The notes under the pieces were generated by a model. That model was not told where the DNA came from, ran no database searches, and was given only the letters and a program-made list of their open reading frames with translations. A DNA stretch of 64,000 nucleotides from Cupriavidus necator (GTDB lineage Bacteria > Pseudomonadota > Gammaproteobacteria > Burkholderiales > Burkholderiaceae), in NCBI GenBank assembly GCA_022041995.1, contig CP074381.1, forward strand, positions 2,914,001-2,978,000, in the 5' to 3' direction. Positions 45,736 through 58,279 of the stretch are shown piece by piece. The translations under genes and the position numbers were made by a program. How positions within the stretch are numbered: the stretch's first letter is position 1; each line of letters begins with the position of its first letter.

Positions 45736-47145
45736 TCAGCCCAGCTTGCGGATATCGACGAAATGGCCTTCGATGGCGGCGGCCGCTGCCATCGCCGGGC
45801 TCACCAGGTGCGTGCGCCCGCCCGCGCCCTGGCGGCCTTCGAAGTTGCGGTTCGAGGTCGAGGCGCAACGCTCGCCCGCATCGAGGCGGTCGGCATTCAT
45901 GGCCAGGCACATCGAGCAGCCCGGCTCGCGCCATTCAAAGCCGGCGGCCTTGAAGATCTGGTCCAGGCCTTCGCGCTCGGCCTGTTCCTTGACCAGGCCC
46001 GAACCCGGCACCACCATCGCCAGCTTCACGTTGGCAGCAACCTTGCGGCCCAGCTTCTGCACCACCCACGCGGCGGCGCGCATGTCTTCGATGCGGCTGT
46101 TGGTGCAGGAACCGATGAAGACCTTGTCGATGTTGATGCTCTCGACCGGCACGTTGGGCTGCAGGCCCATGTATTCCAGCGCGCGCTCCATGGCGTTGCG
46201 CTTGTTCGGGTCCTTTTCCTTCTCGGGGTCCGGCACGCGGTCTTCAATGCTGATCACCATTTCCGGCGAGGTGCCCCAGGTCACCTGCGGACGGACGCCT
46301 TCGGCGCGCAGCTCGACCACCTGGTCGAACTTGGCCCCGGCATCCGAATGCAGCGTGCGCCAGTAGGCCACGGCCTGCTCCCACTCCACGCCCTGCGGCG
46401 CGTAGGGGCGGCCCTTCACGTATTCGAGCGTGACGTCGTCCACTGCCACCAGGCCGGCGCGCGCACCGGCTTCGATCGCCATGTTGCAGACCGTCATGCG
46501 GCCTTCCATGGTCAGGTCGCGGATGGCCGAGCCGGCAAATTCGATGGTGTAGCCGGTGCCGCCCGCGGTGCCGATCTTGCCGATCACGGCCAGCACGATG
46601 TCCTTGGCGGTGCAGCCGCGCGGCAGCTTCCCTTCCACCTTGACCAGCATGTTCCTGGCCTTCTTGCCCAGCAGCGTCTGCGTGGCCAGCACGTGCTCCA
46701 CCTCGGAGGTGCCGATGCCGTGCGCCAGCGCGCCGAACGCACCATGCGTGCTGGTATGCGAGTCGCCGCACACCACGGTCATGCCCGGCAGCGTGGCGCC
46801 CTGCTCCGGCCCGATTACGTGCACGATGCCCTGGCGGTGGTCGTTCATCTTGAACTGGGTAATGCCAAAGCTGTCGCAGTTCGCATCCAGCGTATCGACC
46901 TGGAGCTTCGACACCGGATCGGCAATGCCCTGGCTGCGGTCGGTGGTCGGCACGTTGTGGTCCGACACGGCCAGGTTGGCGCTGATGCGCCATACCGGAC
47001 GCTGCGCCAGCTTCAGCCCTTCGAACGCCTGCGGGCTGGTCACTTCATGCAGCAGGTGGCGGTCGATATAGAGCAGCGTGGTGCCGTCTTCCTCGACGTG
47101 GACGGTGTGGTCATCCCAGAGTTTGTCGTAGAGCGTCTTGGCCAT
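45736..47145 (-). CDS. leuC: 3-isopropylmalate dehydratase large subunit
   Basis: Aconitase-family subunit carrying the 4Fe-4S cluster that isomerises 2- to 3-isopropylmalate. 469 residues. Cluster ligands are the Cys of IGSCTNSR and the two Cys of [23 protein letters not shown] is a further signature. First gene of the leuCDB operon; leuA is not in the window. Confidence 0.96.
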   Translation of the reverse strand: MAKTLYDKLWDDHTVHVEEDGTTLLYIDRHLLHEVTSPQAFEGLKLAQRPVWRISANLAVSDHNVPTTDRSQGIADPVSKLQVDTLDANCDSFGITQFKMNDHRQGIVHVIGPEQGATLPGMTVVCGDSHTSTHGAFGALAHGIGTSEVEHVLATQTLLGKKARNMLVKVEGKLPRGCTAKDIVLAVIGKIGTAGGTGYTIEFAGSAIRDLTMEGRMTVCNMAIEAGARAGLVAVDDVTLEYVKGRPYAPQGVEWEQAVAYWRTLHSDAGAKFDQVVELRAEGVRPQVTWGTSPEMVISIEDRVPDPEKEKDPNKRNAMERALEYMGLQPNVPVESINIDKVFIGSCTNSRIEDMRAAAWVVQKLGRKVAANVKLAMVVPGSGLVKEQAEREGLDQIFKAAGFEWREPGCSMCLAMNADRLDAGERCASTSNRNFEGRQGAGGRTHLVSPAMAAAAAIEGHFVDIRKLG

Positions 47146-47476
47146 GATGCGATGGCGGCCCGGAGGACCGATCCTTTGCAGGAGAGGCCTGCGGTGACCG
47201 CGCAGTAGTTTGCAGGGGTTTTATTCGCTTCGGTCGCGGTGGCGAGCGGGTGGCGATAGCGATGATCGCGCCGGAAGCCGCCTGAAGCGAGCGTTATTTC
47301 AAGCGTTGCTGCAATGCTTGACTTGGCAATCGATTATGCCACAGGGGGTGCGGCACCCAGCCCCCTGCCCGGCCCGGGCGGCGGCTGCAATGTAATGTGA
47401 TTGGCGAAAGGGGGATTTCGCGGATGGCGAAAAGGAAAAGGCCGCCGCCCCGCCTGGGGGCGGCGGCCTCTCAGAA
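47146..47476. other. Intergenic region between livF and leuC
   Basis: About 330 bases. The leuC promoter is expected here; CATAAT on the minus strand near 47339-47334 is a possible -10 without a clear -35. No leader peptide with Leu codons was seen. The left end holds the livF terminator. Confidence 0.4.
47431..47469 (-). terminator. Terminator after livF
   Basis: A 13-bp GC stem (AGGCCGCCGCCCC with GGGGCGGCGGCCT) followed by TTTTCCTTTTC on the minus strand, directly after the livF stop. Confidence 0.85.
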
Positions 47477-48959
<1,483 letters not shown>

Positions 48960-48963
<4 letters not shown>

Positions 48964-50240
48964 CGGGGAAGCTCCACGTGCGGGCGGCTCGCGGGCAGCA
49001 GGCCCTGCGGACGCCACATCATCATCAGCACCATCACCAGGCCGAAGATCAGCATGCGATATTCGGCAAAGCCGCGCGCCACCTCGGGCAGCGCGGTCAG
49101 CAGGATCGCCGCCAGGATCACGCCCAGCTGCGAGCCCATGCCGCCCAGCACCACCACGGCCAGCACCAGCGCCGATTCGATGAAGGTGAACGATTCCGGA
49201 TTGACCAGCCCCTGGCGCGCCGCGAAGAACGCGCCGCCGATGCCGGCGAACGATGCGCCCAGCGTGAACGCCGACAGCTTGATGCGGGTCGGATTCAGGC
49301 CCAGCGAACGGCAGGCGATCTCGTCTTCGCGCAGTGCCTCCCAGGCGCGGCCCATCGGCATGCGGATCAGGCGGCTGGTCACGAACAGCGTGAAGCCCAC
49401 CAGCAGCAGCGCGATCAGGTAGAGCAAGATCACCATGTGCTGGCTGCTGTAATCCAGGCCAATCAGTTCATGGAAGGTCCTGGCGCCGTCCACGCTCGCA
49501 CTGCGCGCCATCTCGATGCCGAACACAGTGGGCTTCGGGATGCCCGAGACGCCGTCCGGGCCGCCGGTCAGGCTGGTCAGGTTATTGGCCAGCAGGCGGA
49601 TGATCTCGCCGAAGCCCAGCGTCACGATGGCGAGGTAGTCGCCACGCAGCCGCAGCACCGGGAACCCCAGCAGGAAGCCGAAGGTGGCCGACATCGCCGC
49701 GGCGATCGGCAGGCATTCCCAGAAGCCCAGTCCGAAGTGCTGGTTGAGCAGCGCATAGGTATAGCCGCCGATCGCGTAGAAGCCGACATAGCCCAGGTCA
49801 AGCAGGCCGGCATAGCCCACCACGATATTCAGGCCCAGCCCCAGGATCACGTAGATCAGCGCCAGCGTGGCCACGTCCACCGCGCCGCGCGAGCCGAAAA
49901 ACGGCCACACCAGCCCGACCGCAAGCAGCACCCACACCGCCACGCGCTGCTCGCGCGCCCCGAGTTGCGGCACCGACGGCAGGCGCACGGCGCTGCCGGC
50001 ACGCGACAGCAGCGGCTTGAACAACTGGAACAGGAACACCGCCGCCACGGCGATCCACACCGGCCGCCAGTGCGGCTCGAGCACTACCTTGTAGCCCTCC
50101 AGCTTGAGCTGCAGGCCCAGGATGGGAATTGTGAGGATGGCCGTCATCACGGCCGCGAAGATCGCGTTCTTCAGCGATTGCCCGGGCGCGGCCGCGCGGA
50201 CGGCTTGCCCCGCAGGCATCGCGCTAATTTTGTTGGTCAT
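48960..50240 (-). CDS. livM: Branched-chain amino-acid ABC transporter permease LivM
   Basis: A 426-residue inner-membrane permease with about ten helices. [22 protein letters not shown] and the ABC-contact loop [24 protein letters not shown] are LivM hallmarks. The N-terminal extension of about 90 residues with one or two extra helices is common in this family. It overlaps livG by four bases. Confidence 0.94.
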
Positions 50241-50254
50241 GGTCTCCTCCTCCC

Positions 50255-51180
50255 TCAGACCTTTTCGACATCAGGCTTGCCCAGCAGCCCGGTCGGACGG
50301 AACAGCAGCACCAGCACCAGCAGGCTGAACGCGACCACGTCCTTGTACTCGGCCGGCATATAGCCCGAGGCGAAGGTCTCCGCCAGGCCCAGCAGCACGC
50401 CGCCGAGCATCGCGCCCGGGATGCTGCCGATGCCGCCCAGCACCGCCGCGGTAAAGGCCTTGATGCCGGCGATAAAGCCGATAAAGGGTTGAGCTTGCCG
50501 ATGGTCAGCCCGATCAGCACGCCGCCCACCGCCGCCAGCATCGCACCCAGCACGAAGGTGAAGGAAATCACCTTGTTGGTGTCGATACCCAGCAGGTTGG
50601 CCATGCGCATGTCTTCGGCGCAGGCGCGGCAGGCACGGCCCATGCGCGAACGGCCGATAAACAGCGTCAGCGCGATCATCAGCAGCAGCGTCACGCCGAC
50701 GATCAGCAGGCGCGAGTACGGCACCGTCACGGTGAAGTCACTGCCCATCTGAAACTCGATGGCGCCCGAGATCAGCACCGGCACGGACACGTCGCGCGCG
50801 CCCTGCCCGATCTGGACATAGTTCTGCAGGAAGATCGACATGCCGATGGCTGAGATCAGCGGCACCAGCCGCGGTCCGCCCCGCAAGGGCCGGTATGCCA
50901 CCCGCTCGACCGCATAGCCGTAGACCCCGGTGACCAGCACCGAGACCAGCAAGGCGGCGCCCAGCACCAGCGGCAGGGGATAGCCTGCCTGGGCGCCGAT
51001 CGCGGTGAGCGTGACCAGGCCGACATAGGCGCCGATCATGTAAATCTCGCCGTGCGCGAAATTGATCATGCCGATGATGCCGTAGACCATTGTGTAGCCG
51101 ATGGCGATCAGCGCATAGATCGCACCCAGCGTCAGGCCATTGACCAGCTGCTGGGTGAACTGTGGAAGGAATTCATTCAT
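50255..51180 (-). CDS. livH: Branched-chain amino-acid ABC transporter permease LivH (single-base frameshift)
   Basis: Permease partner of LivM. The N-terminal part has [27 protein letters not shown] sequence and the contact loop [22 protein letters not shown]. As printed the frame is lost at GKLNP and runs as nonsense to 50224. One extra G in the GGG at 50486-50488 restores [20 protein letters not shown] and the usual end, stop at 50255, 308 residues. Restored limits are given; the printed frame overlaps livM. Confidence 0.92.
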
Positions 51181-51265
51181 TGGGGAAGCCTCAGGAACTT
51201 GAAGCCCGATACCAACACGCCCCGCCCGGGATGCGGGCGAGGCGTGTGCGGGAAGAAGCGCCGGC

Positions 51266-52381
51266 TTAGTTGGCGGCGGTCTTGCTGGCGTCCTTGTGCC
51301 AGGTGTAGACCACGAACTTGAAGGACTTCAGGTCGCCCTTGTCGTCGTACTCGACCTTGCCGATCGGGGTCGTAAAGGCGTTCTTGTGCATGTACGCCGC
51401 AACCTTGGCCGGGTCGGTGCTCTTGGCACCGGCAATGGCGTCGCCGATGATCTTGACGGCGGCATAGGCCGGCATCTGGAACGGACCGTTCGCGTCACGC
51501 TTCTTGTCGGCAAAGGCCTTCACCAGCGCGGCGTTGGCCGGATCGGCCGAGAAGTCGGCCGGCAGCGTCACCAGCATACCCTCCGAGGACGGGCCGGCAA
51601 TCGCCGTCACATCCTTGTTGCCCACGCCCTCGGGACCCATGAAGGCGGCCTTCACGCCCTGCTCGCGCGCCTGGCGCAGCAGCAGGCCCATTTCCGGGTG
51701 GTAGCCGCCGAAATAGACAAAGTCCACGCCCTGCGACTTGAGCTTGGTAATGACGGCGGAGTAGTCCGAATCGCCGGCGTTGATGCCTTCGAACACGGCC
51801 ACCGGGATCTTGGCGGCTTCCAGGTCCTTCTTCACCGAGCTGGCAATGCCCTGGCCATACGACTGCTTGTCGTGCAGCACCGCAACCTTCTTCGGCTTGA
51901 CCTTGCTGATGATGTACTGGGCAGCGGCCGGGCCCTGCTGGTCGTCGCGGCCAATGGTGCGGAAGATGAACTTGCGCTTCTTGGTCTCGGTCAGCTGCGG
52001 CGCGGTGGCCGACGGCGTCACCATCACGATGCCTTCGTTCTCGTAGATGTCCGAAGCCGGGATGGTCGAACCCGAGCAGACGTGGCCGATCACGTACTTG
52101 ATGTTCTGGCTGACGATCTTGTTGGCAACCGCCACGGCCTGCTTCGGCTCGCAGGCGTCGTCCATCATCACCACTTCGAACTTGTTGCCGCCGGCGCCGC
52201 CAGCTGCGTTGATCTGTTCGATGGCGGTCAGCGCACCGGCCTTGACCATGTCGCCATACTGCGCCACCGAGCCACTCATCGGGCCGGCAAGGGCGATCTT
52301 CACGGTTTCGGCGTTGGCAGCGACGCCAAAGGTGGCCAGCATGGTGGCCAGCGAGATGGACGTAAGACGGGACAGCGTCAT
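51266..52381 (-). CDS. Branched-chain amino-acid ABC transporter substrate-binding protein
   Basis: Periplasmic binding protein of the LivJ/LivK class, 371 residues. Signal peptide at residues 1-24 (cut after ANA). VKIALAGPMSGSVAQYGDMVKAG-like start of the mature part and YVIGHVCSGSTIPASDIYENEG are typical; the two Cys in the middle region match the conserved disulfide. First gene of the operon, about 85 bases before livH. Confidence 0.93.
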   Translation of the reverse strand: MTLSRLTSISLATMLATFGVAANAETVKIALAGPMSGSVAQYGDMVKAGALTAIEQINAAGGAGGNKFEVVMMDDACEPKQAVAVANKIVSQNIKYVIGHVCSGSTIPASDIYENEGIVMVTPSATAPQLTETKKRKFIFRTIGRDDQQGPAAAQYIISKVKPKKVAVLHDKQSYGQGIASSVKKDLEAAKIPVAVFEGINAGDSDYSAVITKLKSQGVDFVYFGGYHPEMGLLLRQAREQGVKAAFMGPEGVGNKDVTAIAGPSSEGMLVTLPADFSADPANAALVKAFADKKRDANGPFQMPAYAAVKIIGDAIAGAKSTDPAKVAAYMHKNAFTTPIGKVEYDDKGDLKSFKFVVYTWHKDASKTAAN

Positions 52382-52993
52382 CAGGAGCTCCTCGATTTAT
52401 GTTTGGGTCAACCGGGCAGAAACGGTGTGACCTGCGCAATCGAACAACACCCGCGGACTACGAATAAAGACGCCCGAGACGCGGAAGACAGGCCTGCAGG
52501 AAGAGACAGCGTATGCGGGGCCCGGCATGTGTCAGTCCCACTGAGGTATGGGGACCAAGGTTCGGAAAGACAACGTTTGATGCGTTCTCTATTGCGCAAG
52601 CGATTCGCCTGCCCCGCTTGCCGCACCACATGCCGGAAGGGTGGCCCGGCTGCCGTCGGCAAAGCAGCCCGCATTATAGGGTCAAATTTCCTGCCGGACG
52701 CGAAAATCGCACAATATATGCCAGACTAGATGGACAGACGGCGGCACGATTGCCCACAAATTGCTTTTATCACCACTTTTGTGCACTGCAGCAGGGATTG
52801 GTGTAGGAAGCACTTTCCTGGCGGGCGGGATGGCGGGAACGCCGCAACAATCGAGGCCGATCCGGAGTCAGGCAGAGAGAGATTCGGGCCATAAGCCTGC
52901 GAGACATCGAGCGCGCGCCCAAACAAAAAAACGCCCCGGAAAACCGGGGCGTCTCTCTTACCGCATCAAAGCGGCCAGACCAAACCCAACCGC
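52382..52993. other. Intergenic region between livJ-type gene and gltA
   Basis: About 610 bases. A perfect minus-strand TATAAT at 52678-52673 is the likely -10 of the liv operon, which would give a leader of some 285 bases; no good -35 is seen at 17 bases. The right end holds the gltA terminator. I find no gene. Confidence 0.5.
52925..52952 (-). terminator. Terminator after gltA
   Basis: Stem ACGCCCCGG with CCGGGGCGT, AAAA loop, then TTTTTT on the minus strand, about 40 bases past the gltA stop. Confidence 0.92.
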
Positions 52994-54295
52994 TTACCGC
53001 TTGGCCACATCCGGCACATTGCGGGTAGCTGCGCCAACAAACAACTGACGCGGACGACCAATCTTGTATTCCGGATCGGTAATCATCTCTTCCCACTGCG
53101 AGATCCAGCCCGGGGTACGGGCCAGCGCGAAGATGCAGGTGAACAGCGACGTCGGGATACCCAGCGCGCGCTGGACAATGCCAGAGTAGAAGTCGACGTT
53201 CGGGTACAGCTTGCGGCTGACGAAGTACTCGTCTTCCAGGGCGATCTTTTCCAGCTCCATGGCCAGCTTGAACAGCGGGTCGTTGTGCAGGCCCAGCTCT
53301 TCCAGCACTTCATGGCAGGTTTCGCGCATCAGCTTGGCACGCGGATCGTAGTTCTTGTACACGCGGTGGCCAAAGCCCATCAGGCGCACGCCCGAGTTCT
53401 TGTCCTTGACCTGCTTGATGAACTCGCCGATGTTGTCGACGCTGCCGATCTCTTCCAGCATCTTCAGCGCGGCTTCGTTGGCGCCGCCGTGGGCCGGACC
53501 CCACAGGCAGGCCACGCCGGCGGCGATGGCGGCGAAGGGGTTCGTGCCCGACGAACCGGCCAGGCGCACGGTCGAGGTCGACGCGTTCTGCTCGTGGTCG
53601 GCGTGCAGGATGAAGATGCGGTCCAGCGCGCGCTCCAGCACCGGGTTGACGGTGTACGGGGCGCACGGCGTGCCGAACAGCATGCGCAGGAAGTTGCCCG
53701 AGTAGGACAGGTCGTTCTGCGGATAGATGTACGGCTGACCGATGTTGTACTTGTACGCCATCGCGACCATGGTCGGCATCTTGGCGATCAGGCGGATGGC
53801 CGAGATCTCGCGCTGGTGCGGATCGTCGATGTCCATCGCGTCGTGATAGAACGCGCTCATGGCACCCACCAGGCCGGTCAGCACGGCCATCGGGTGCGCA
53901 TCGCGGCGGAAACCGCGCATGAAGAACTGCAGCTGCTCGTGAACCATGGTGTGGTTCATGACGTGGCCAACGAATTCTTCCTTCTGCTTGGCGTTGGGCA
54001 GCTCGCCCTTGAGCAGCAGGTAGCAGGTTTCGAGATGGTCGCACTTCTGCGCCAGCTGCTCGATCGGGTAGCCGCGGTACAGCAGCTCGCCCTTGTCGCC
54101 GTCGATGTAGGTGATCTTCGAATTGCACGAAGCCGTCGACATGAAACCGGGGTCGTAGGTGAACTTACCGGTTTGTCCGTACAGCTTGCGAATGTCGATC
54201 ACGTCCGGGCCAACGGTGCCCGTATAAATCGGCAGCTCAACGCTGGGGGAACCATCGGAGAACGATAGCGTGGCTTTCACATCGGACGGCGTCAT
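52994..54295 (-). CDS. gltA: Citrate synthase
   Basis: Condenses acetyl-CoA and oxaloacetate. 433 residues, the Gram-negative hexameric type. The catalytic residues are in [10 protein letters not shown] (His), [15 protein letters not shown] (His) and the C-terminal Asp region near [25 protein letters not shown] is the signature. It follows sdhE by about 43 bases, so it is the last gene of sdhCDAB-sdhE-gltA. Another citrate synthase homologue lies 8 kb away. Confidence 0.96.
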   Translation of the reverse strand: MTPSDVKATLSFSDGSPSVELPIYTGTVGPDVIDIRKLYGQTGKFTYDPGFMSTASCNSKITYIDGDKGELLYRGYPIEQLAQKCDHLETCYLLLKGELPNAKQKEEFVGHVMNHTMVHEQLQFFMRGFRRDAHPMAVLTGLVGAMSAFYHDAMDIDDPHQREISAIRLIAKMPTMVAMAYKYNIGQPYIYPQNDLSYSGNFLRMLFGTPCAPYTVNPVLERALDRIFILHADHEQNASTSTVRLAGSSGTNPFAAIAAGVACLWGPAHGGANEAALKMLEEIGSVDNIGEFIKQVKDKNSGVRLMGFGHRVYKNYDPRAKLMRETCHEVLEELGLHNDPLFKLAMELEKIALEDEYFVSRKLYPNVDFYSGIVQRALGIPTSLFTCIFALARTPGWISQWEEMITDPEYKIGRPRQLFVGAATRNVPDVAKR

Positions 54296-54338
54296 GTCGG
54301 ATCCTTCAAATGCTGTGAATAATAATGTTGACCAAAAC

Positions 54339-54626
54339 TCAGACCGTACGCAGCAGGGTGATCACTCGCTGCATCGGGGGCGTGTCGAGCTCACCGTCCA
54401 GTTCCTTGCGCGCAAGGAGCAGGTCCATCAACTCGTTGTCGCTGAGTTCGAACAGCGTGCTCAGCGAAGCCACGTCCTCGTCGGACAGGCTCTCCTCGTA
54501 ACGGTTGAAAAAACGTTCGACGATGATGTCGTTCTCCAGAAGGCCGCGGCGGGCGCGCCAGCGCAGGCGGGCGCGCTTGTGCGGATCGGCCTGATGGGAG
54601 AAAGTGGTGGCAGGACTCTCAGTCAT
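54339..54626 (-). CDS. sdhE: FAD assembly factor SdhE
   Basis: A 95-residue protein needed for covalent attachment of FAD to Sdh[18 protein letters not shown] contains the conserved RGxxE-type motif of the family. Position between sdhB and gltA supports the call. Confidence 0.92.
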   Translation of the reverse strand: MTESPATTFSHQADPHKRARLRWRARRGLLENDIIVERFFNRYEESLSDEDVASLSTLFELSDNELMDLLLARKELDGELDTPPMQRVITLLRTV

Positions 54627-54703
54627 GGCTTCCTACTTCCGGCGCGTCAACCTGTATAGCCGCACAGGCTGACGCACCGCTTACTACTGGGACAGCCGCC
54701 GGA

Positions 54704-55405
54704 TCAGACCGCGCGGCGGACCATCAGCTCCTTGATCTTGCCGATGGCCTTGGTCGGGTTCAGACCCTTGGGGCACACATCGACGCAGTTCATGATGCTG
54801 TGGCAACGGAACAGGCGGTACGGGTCGTTCAGGTTGTCCAGACGCTCGCTGGTGGCCTGGTCGCGGCTGTCCGCGATGAAGCGGTACGCCTGCAGCAGGC
54901 CGGCGGGGCCGACGAACTTGTCCGGGTTCCACCAGAACGACGGACACGACGTCGAGCAGCTGGCGCAGAGAATGCACTCATACAGGCCGTCCAGCTCGTC
55001 ACGCTCTTCCGGCGACTGCAGGCGCTCTTTCTCGGGCGGCGGCTCGTCGTTGATCAGGAACGGCTTGATCGAGTTGTACTGCTTGAAGAAGTTCGTCATG
55101 TCGACGATCAGGTCGCGCACCACCGGCAGGCCGGGCAGCGGACGCAGCACGATGCGGTCCGGCAGCTCGCGCATATTGGTCAGGCAGGCCAGGCCGTTCT
55201 TGCCGTTGATGTTCATCGCGTCCGAGCCGCACACGCCTTCACGGCACGAACGGCGGAACGAGATGGTCTCGTCCAGCTTCTTCAGCTTGACCAGCGCGTC
55301 CAGCAGCATGCGCTCGTGACCGTCCAGCTCGACCTCATAGGTCTGCATGCGCGGTGCCGCATCCTTGTCCGGATCGTAGCGGTAGACTTCGAAAATACGC
55401 TTCAT
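54704..55405 (-). CDS. sdhB: Succinate dehydrogenase iron-sulfur subunit
   Basis: Carries the three Fe-S clusters between SdhA flavin and quinone. 233 residues. 2Fe-2S ligands in SCREGVCGSDAM and the later Cys of LACLT; 4Fe-4S in CILCASCSTSC with CP; 3Fe-4S in CHSIMNC and CP. It starts 34 bases after sdhA. Confidence 0.96.
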   Translation of the reverse strand: MKRIFEVYRYDPDKDAAPRMQTYEVELDGHERMLLDALVKLKKLDETISFRRSCREGVCGSDAMNINGKNGLACLTNMRELPDRIVLRPLPGLPVVRDLIVDMTNFFKQYNSIKPFLINDEPPPEKERLQSPEERDELDGLYECILCASCSTSCPSFWWNPDKFVGPAGLLQAYRFIADSRDQATSERLDNLNDPYRLFRCHSIMNCVDVCPKGLNPTKAIGKIKELMVRRAV

Positions 55406-55439
55406 TTCTGTGGGTCCTGTTGTCTCTACGATGCGGTGC

Positions 55440-57218
55440 TCAGAAGGTACGGGCCTTCGGCGGCACGCTTTCCACCGTCAGCGGTTCCATCTTCACCGGC
55501 TTGTAGTCGAGGCGGTTGCCTTCGCTGTAGAACAGCGTGTGCTTGAGCCAGTTCTGGTCGTCGCGATTCGGGAAGTCGCTGTGCGCGTGGGCGCCGCGCG
55601 ATTCCTTGCGGGCCGCCGCCGAGATCATGGTGGCCTTGGCCACTTCCACCAGGTTGGCCACTTCCAGGGCTTCCACCAGCGCGGTGTTGAAGACCTTGGA
55701 CTTGTCCTTCAGGTGGATGTCGTTGGCGCGCTCGGACACTTCCAGGATGCGCTCGACGCCTTCGTCCATCAGCTTCTGCGTACGGAACACGCCGGCATGC
55801 GACTGCATGTTCTTGCGGATGTCGTTGGCGACATCCTGCGTGTATTCACCCGAGCTCGTGCCTTGCAGCTTGGCCAGGCGCGACATCGCCAGGTCGGCGG
55901 CATCTGCCGGCAACGGCTTGTGTTCCTTCTGCTTCAGGTTCTGCGCGATGATGTGGTTGCCGGCAGCACGGCCGAACACCACCAGGTCGAGCAGCGAGTT
56001 GGTGCCCAGGCGGTTGGCGCCGTGCACCGACACGCACGAGCATTCGCCGATCGCGTAGAAACCGTTCAGGACTTCGTTCGGGTTGCCGTTCTTCGGCACC
56101 ACGACCTGGCCGTGATAGTTGGTCGGGATACCGCCCATCTGGTAGTGGATGGTCGGGACCACCGGGATCGGTTCCTTGATCGCGTCGACGTTGGCGAACT
56201 TCATGCCGATTTCGCGGATCGACGGCAGGCGCTTCATGATGGTCTCGGCACCGACGTGGGTCAGGTCGAGCAGCACGTAGTCGCCGTTCGGGCCGCAGCC
56301 GCGGCCTTCCTTGATTTCCTGGTCCATCGAGCGCGAGACGAAGTCACGCGGCGCCAGGTCCTTCAGGGTCGGGGCATAGCGCTCCATGAAGCGCTCGCCG
56401 TCCTTGTTGCGCAGGATACCGCCTTCGCCGCGCACGCCTTCGGTGATCAGCACGCCCGCGCCGGCCACGCCGGTCGGGTGGAACTGCCAGAACTCCATGT
56501 CTTCCAGCGGCACGCCAGCGCGCGCCGCCATGCCCAGGCCGTCACCGGTGTTGATGAAGGCGTTGGTGGAAGCGGCATAGATACGGCCGGCACCGCCGGT
56601 CGCGAACAGCGTGGTCTTGGCCTCGAGGATGTAGACCTCGCCGGTTTCCATTTCCAGCGCGGTCACGCCCAGCACGTCGCCGTCCTGGTCGCGGATCAGA
56701 TCCAGCGCCATCCATTCGACAAAGAAGTGGGTCTTGGCGCGCACGTTGCGCTGGTACAGCGTGTGCAGCAGCGCGTGGCCGGTACGGTCAGCCGCGGCGC
56801 AGGCGCGCTGCACGGGCTTTTCACCGTAGTTGGCGGTGTGGCCGCCGAACGGACGCTGGTAGATGGTGCCGTCGGGGTTGCGGTCGAACGGCATGCCGAA
56901 GTGTTCGAGCTCGTACACGACCTTCGGGGCTTCACGGCACATGAACTCGATCGCGTCCTGGTCACCCAGCCAGTCCGAGCCCTTGATGGTGTCGTAGAAG
57001 TGGTAGTGCCAGTTGTCTTCGCTCATGTTCCCCAGCGAAGCGCCGATGCCGCCCTGTGCCGCCACCGTATGCGAGCGCGTCGGGAACACCTTGGACAGCA
57101 CGGCCACGTTCAGGCCGGCTTCCGCGAGCTGGAGGGATGCGCGCATCCCGGCGCCGCCAGCACCGACGATGACCACGTCGAAACGTCGACGCGGCAATCC
57201 AGTCTTGACTGCGACCAT
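55440..57218 (-). CDS. sdhA: Succinate dehydrogenase flavoprotein subunit
   Basis: Oxidises succinate to fumarate with covalent FAD. 592 residues. FAD-binding VGAGGAGMRASLQLAEAG near residue 18; SHTVAAQGGIGASLGN contains the His that binds FAD; the active-site HPTGVAGAG and the RGEGGILRN Arg are present; NRLGTNSLLDLVVFGRAAG is near the end of the FAD domain. sdhE in the same operon would flavinylate it. Confidence 0.96.
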   Translation of the reverse strand: MVAVKTGLPRRRFDVVIVGAGGAGMRASLQLAEAGLNVAVLSKVFPTRSHTVAAQGGIGASLGNMSEDNWHYHFYDTIKGSDWLGDQDAIEFMCREAPKVVYELEHFGMPFDRNPDGTIYQRPFGGHTANYGEKPVQRACAAADRTGHALLHTLYQRNVRAKTHFFVEWMALDLIRDQDGDVLGVTALEMETGEVYILEAKTTLFATGGAGRIYAASTNAFINTGDGLGMAARAGVPLEDMEFWQFHPTGVAGAGVLITEGVRGEGGILRNKDGERFMERYAPTLKDLAPRDFVSRSMDQEIKEGRGCGPNGDYVLLDLTHVGAETIMKRLPSIREIGMKFANVDAIKEPIPVVPTIHYQMGGIPTNYHGQVVVPKNGNPNEVLNGFYAIGECSCVSVHGANRLGTNSLLDLVVFGRAAGNHIIAQNLKQKEHKPLPADAADLAMSRLAKLQGTSSGEYTQDVANDIRKNMQSHAGVFRTQKLMDEGVERILEVSERANDIHLKDKSKVFNTALVEALEVANLVEVAKATMISAAARKESRGAHAHSDFPNRDDQNWLKHTLFYSEGNRLDYKPVKMEPLTVESVPPKARTF

Positions 57219-57221
57219 TTA

Positions 57222-57587
57222 TTACACCCTCCAGAGAATCTGAGCAGCGTAGCCCGCGCAACCGACGAGCCACAGAATCGTAAGAACTTGCAGCACGAGG
57301 CGCACGGCCATCGGACGCACATAGTCCATCCAGATGTCGCGCACGCCGATCCAGGCGTGATACAGCAGCGACAGGATGGTCAGGAACGTGATGATCTTCA
57401 TCCACTGGCTGGAGAAGAGCCCTGCCCACGCTTCATACGAAGCGCCGTTCGACAGCAGGAAGGCAATGGCCAGGACCACGGTGAAGACCACCATGATCAC
57501 GGCCGTGACGCGTTGCGCCAGCCAGTCTTTCAGGCCGTAGTGCGCACCGACGACAAGACGCTTGGGACCGATATTGTTATTTGCCAC
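57222..57587 (-). CDS. sdhD: Succinate dehydrogenase membrane anchor SdhD
   Basis: A 121-residue membrane subunit with three helices (about residues 27-48, 60-80, 95-117). LLYHAWIGVRDIWMDYV is the conserved haem and quinone region. It lies 3 bases before sdhA. Confidence 0.92.
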   Translation of the reverse strand: MANNNIGPKRLVVGAHYGLKDWLAQRVTAVIMVVFTVVLAIAFLLSNGASYEAWAGLFSSQWMKIITFLTILSLLYHAWIGVRDIWMDYVRPMAVRLVLQVLTILWLVGCAGYAAQILWRV

Positions 57588-57598
57588 CTTGATTCTCC

Positions 57599-58009
57599 TC
57601 AGAACAGGCCGAACAGCTTCAGGCCGAAAATCAGGGTAAGCAGCAGGCTCACAACCAGCACGCCAATGGCAGACTTGGCCGAGGCCGGCTTGGAAACGCC
57701 GACGTGCACATCCAGCAGCAGGAAACGGATACCCGCGCAGAAGTGATGCAGATAACCCCAGATCAGGACCAGCAGAACCAGCTTGACGAAGCCGCCGGAC
57801 AGAAGCGCCGAGAACTTTGCGAAGCTCAGTTCCGAAGTGATGCTCTGCTCAAACAGATACAGGACGAAGGGAAGGAGGAGGAACATCAGCGCACCGCTTA
57901 CGCGATGCAGGATGGATACCTTGCCGGCCCAGGGCAACCGATAGCGCGCAATCTGCGCGATACCGATATTCCGGTACTCCGGCCTGGCTTGTTTGACGGC
58001 TTCAGCCAT
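57599..58009 (-). CDS. sdhC: Succinate dehydrogenase cytochrome b556 subunit SdhC
   Basis: Membrane subunit with three helices that binds haem b with SdhD. 136 residues from the ATG at 58009. ILHRVSGALMFLLLPF and HHFCAGIRFLLLD are the SdhC signatures, with the haem His in the second. First gene of the operon. TAAAAT on the minus strand at 58097-58092 is a possible -10. Confidence 0.93.
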   Translation of the reverse strand: MAEAVKQARPEYRNIGIAQIARYRLPWAGKVSILHRVSGALMFLLLPFVLYLFEQSITSELSFAKFSALLSGGFVKLVLLVLIWGYLHHFCAGIRFLLLDVHVGVSKPASAKSAIGVLVVSLLLTLIFGLKLFGLF

Positions 58010-58279
58010 GCGAGACCCCATTTGCGGTAAACAAAAAACGAAACTGCCATTGCCCTGCATGCAACGGGATGCATTAGGGCAAATCCATGAGATTTTAGCG
58101 CCTTTGTTGCGCGCTGCACCAATAATTTTCAGCTATCAGGTACCAACAGGTGCCGCCCGACAATCGCACACTCATCACATCCGGCGGTAATCGGGTGCAA
58201 CATTCACCCGCGCTGCGCAACAGCCCGCACCGTCATGACGAAAGCCACAATAATCAACGCATCATGCCATGCGCCGGCG
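58010..58279. other. sdh promoter region
   Basis: About 270 bases between sdhC and the GntR regulator gene. It holds the presumed sdh promoter and a GTAAAC site at 58027-58032 in the leader. No gene seen. Confidence 0.4.

Noticed and set aside
47146..47400. Leucine attenuator before leuC
   Set aside because: No leader peptide with Leu codons and no terminator/antiterminator pair upstream of leuC.
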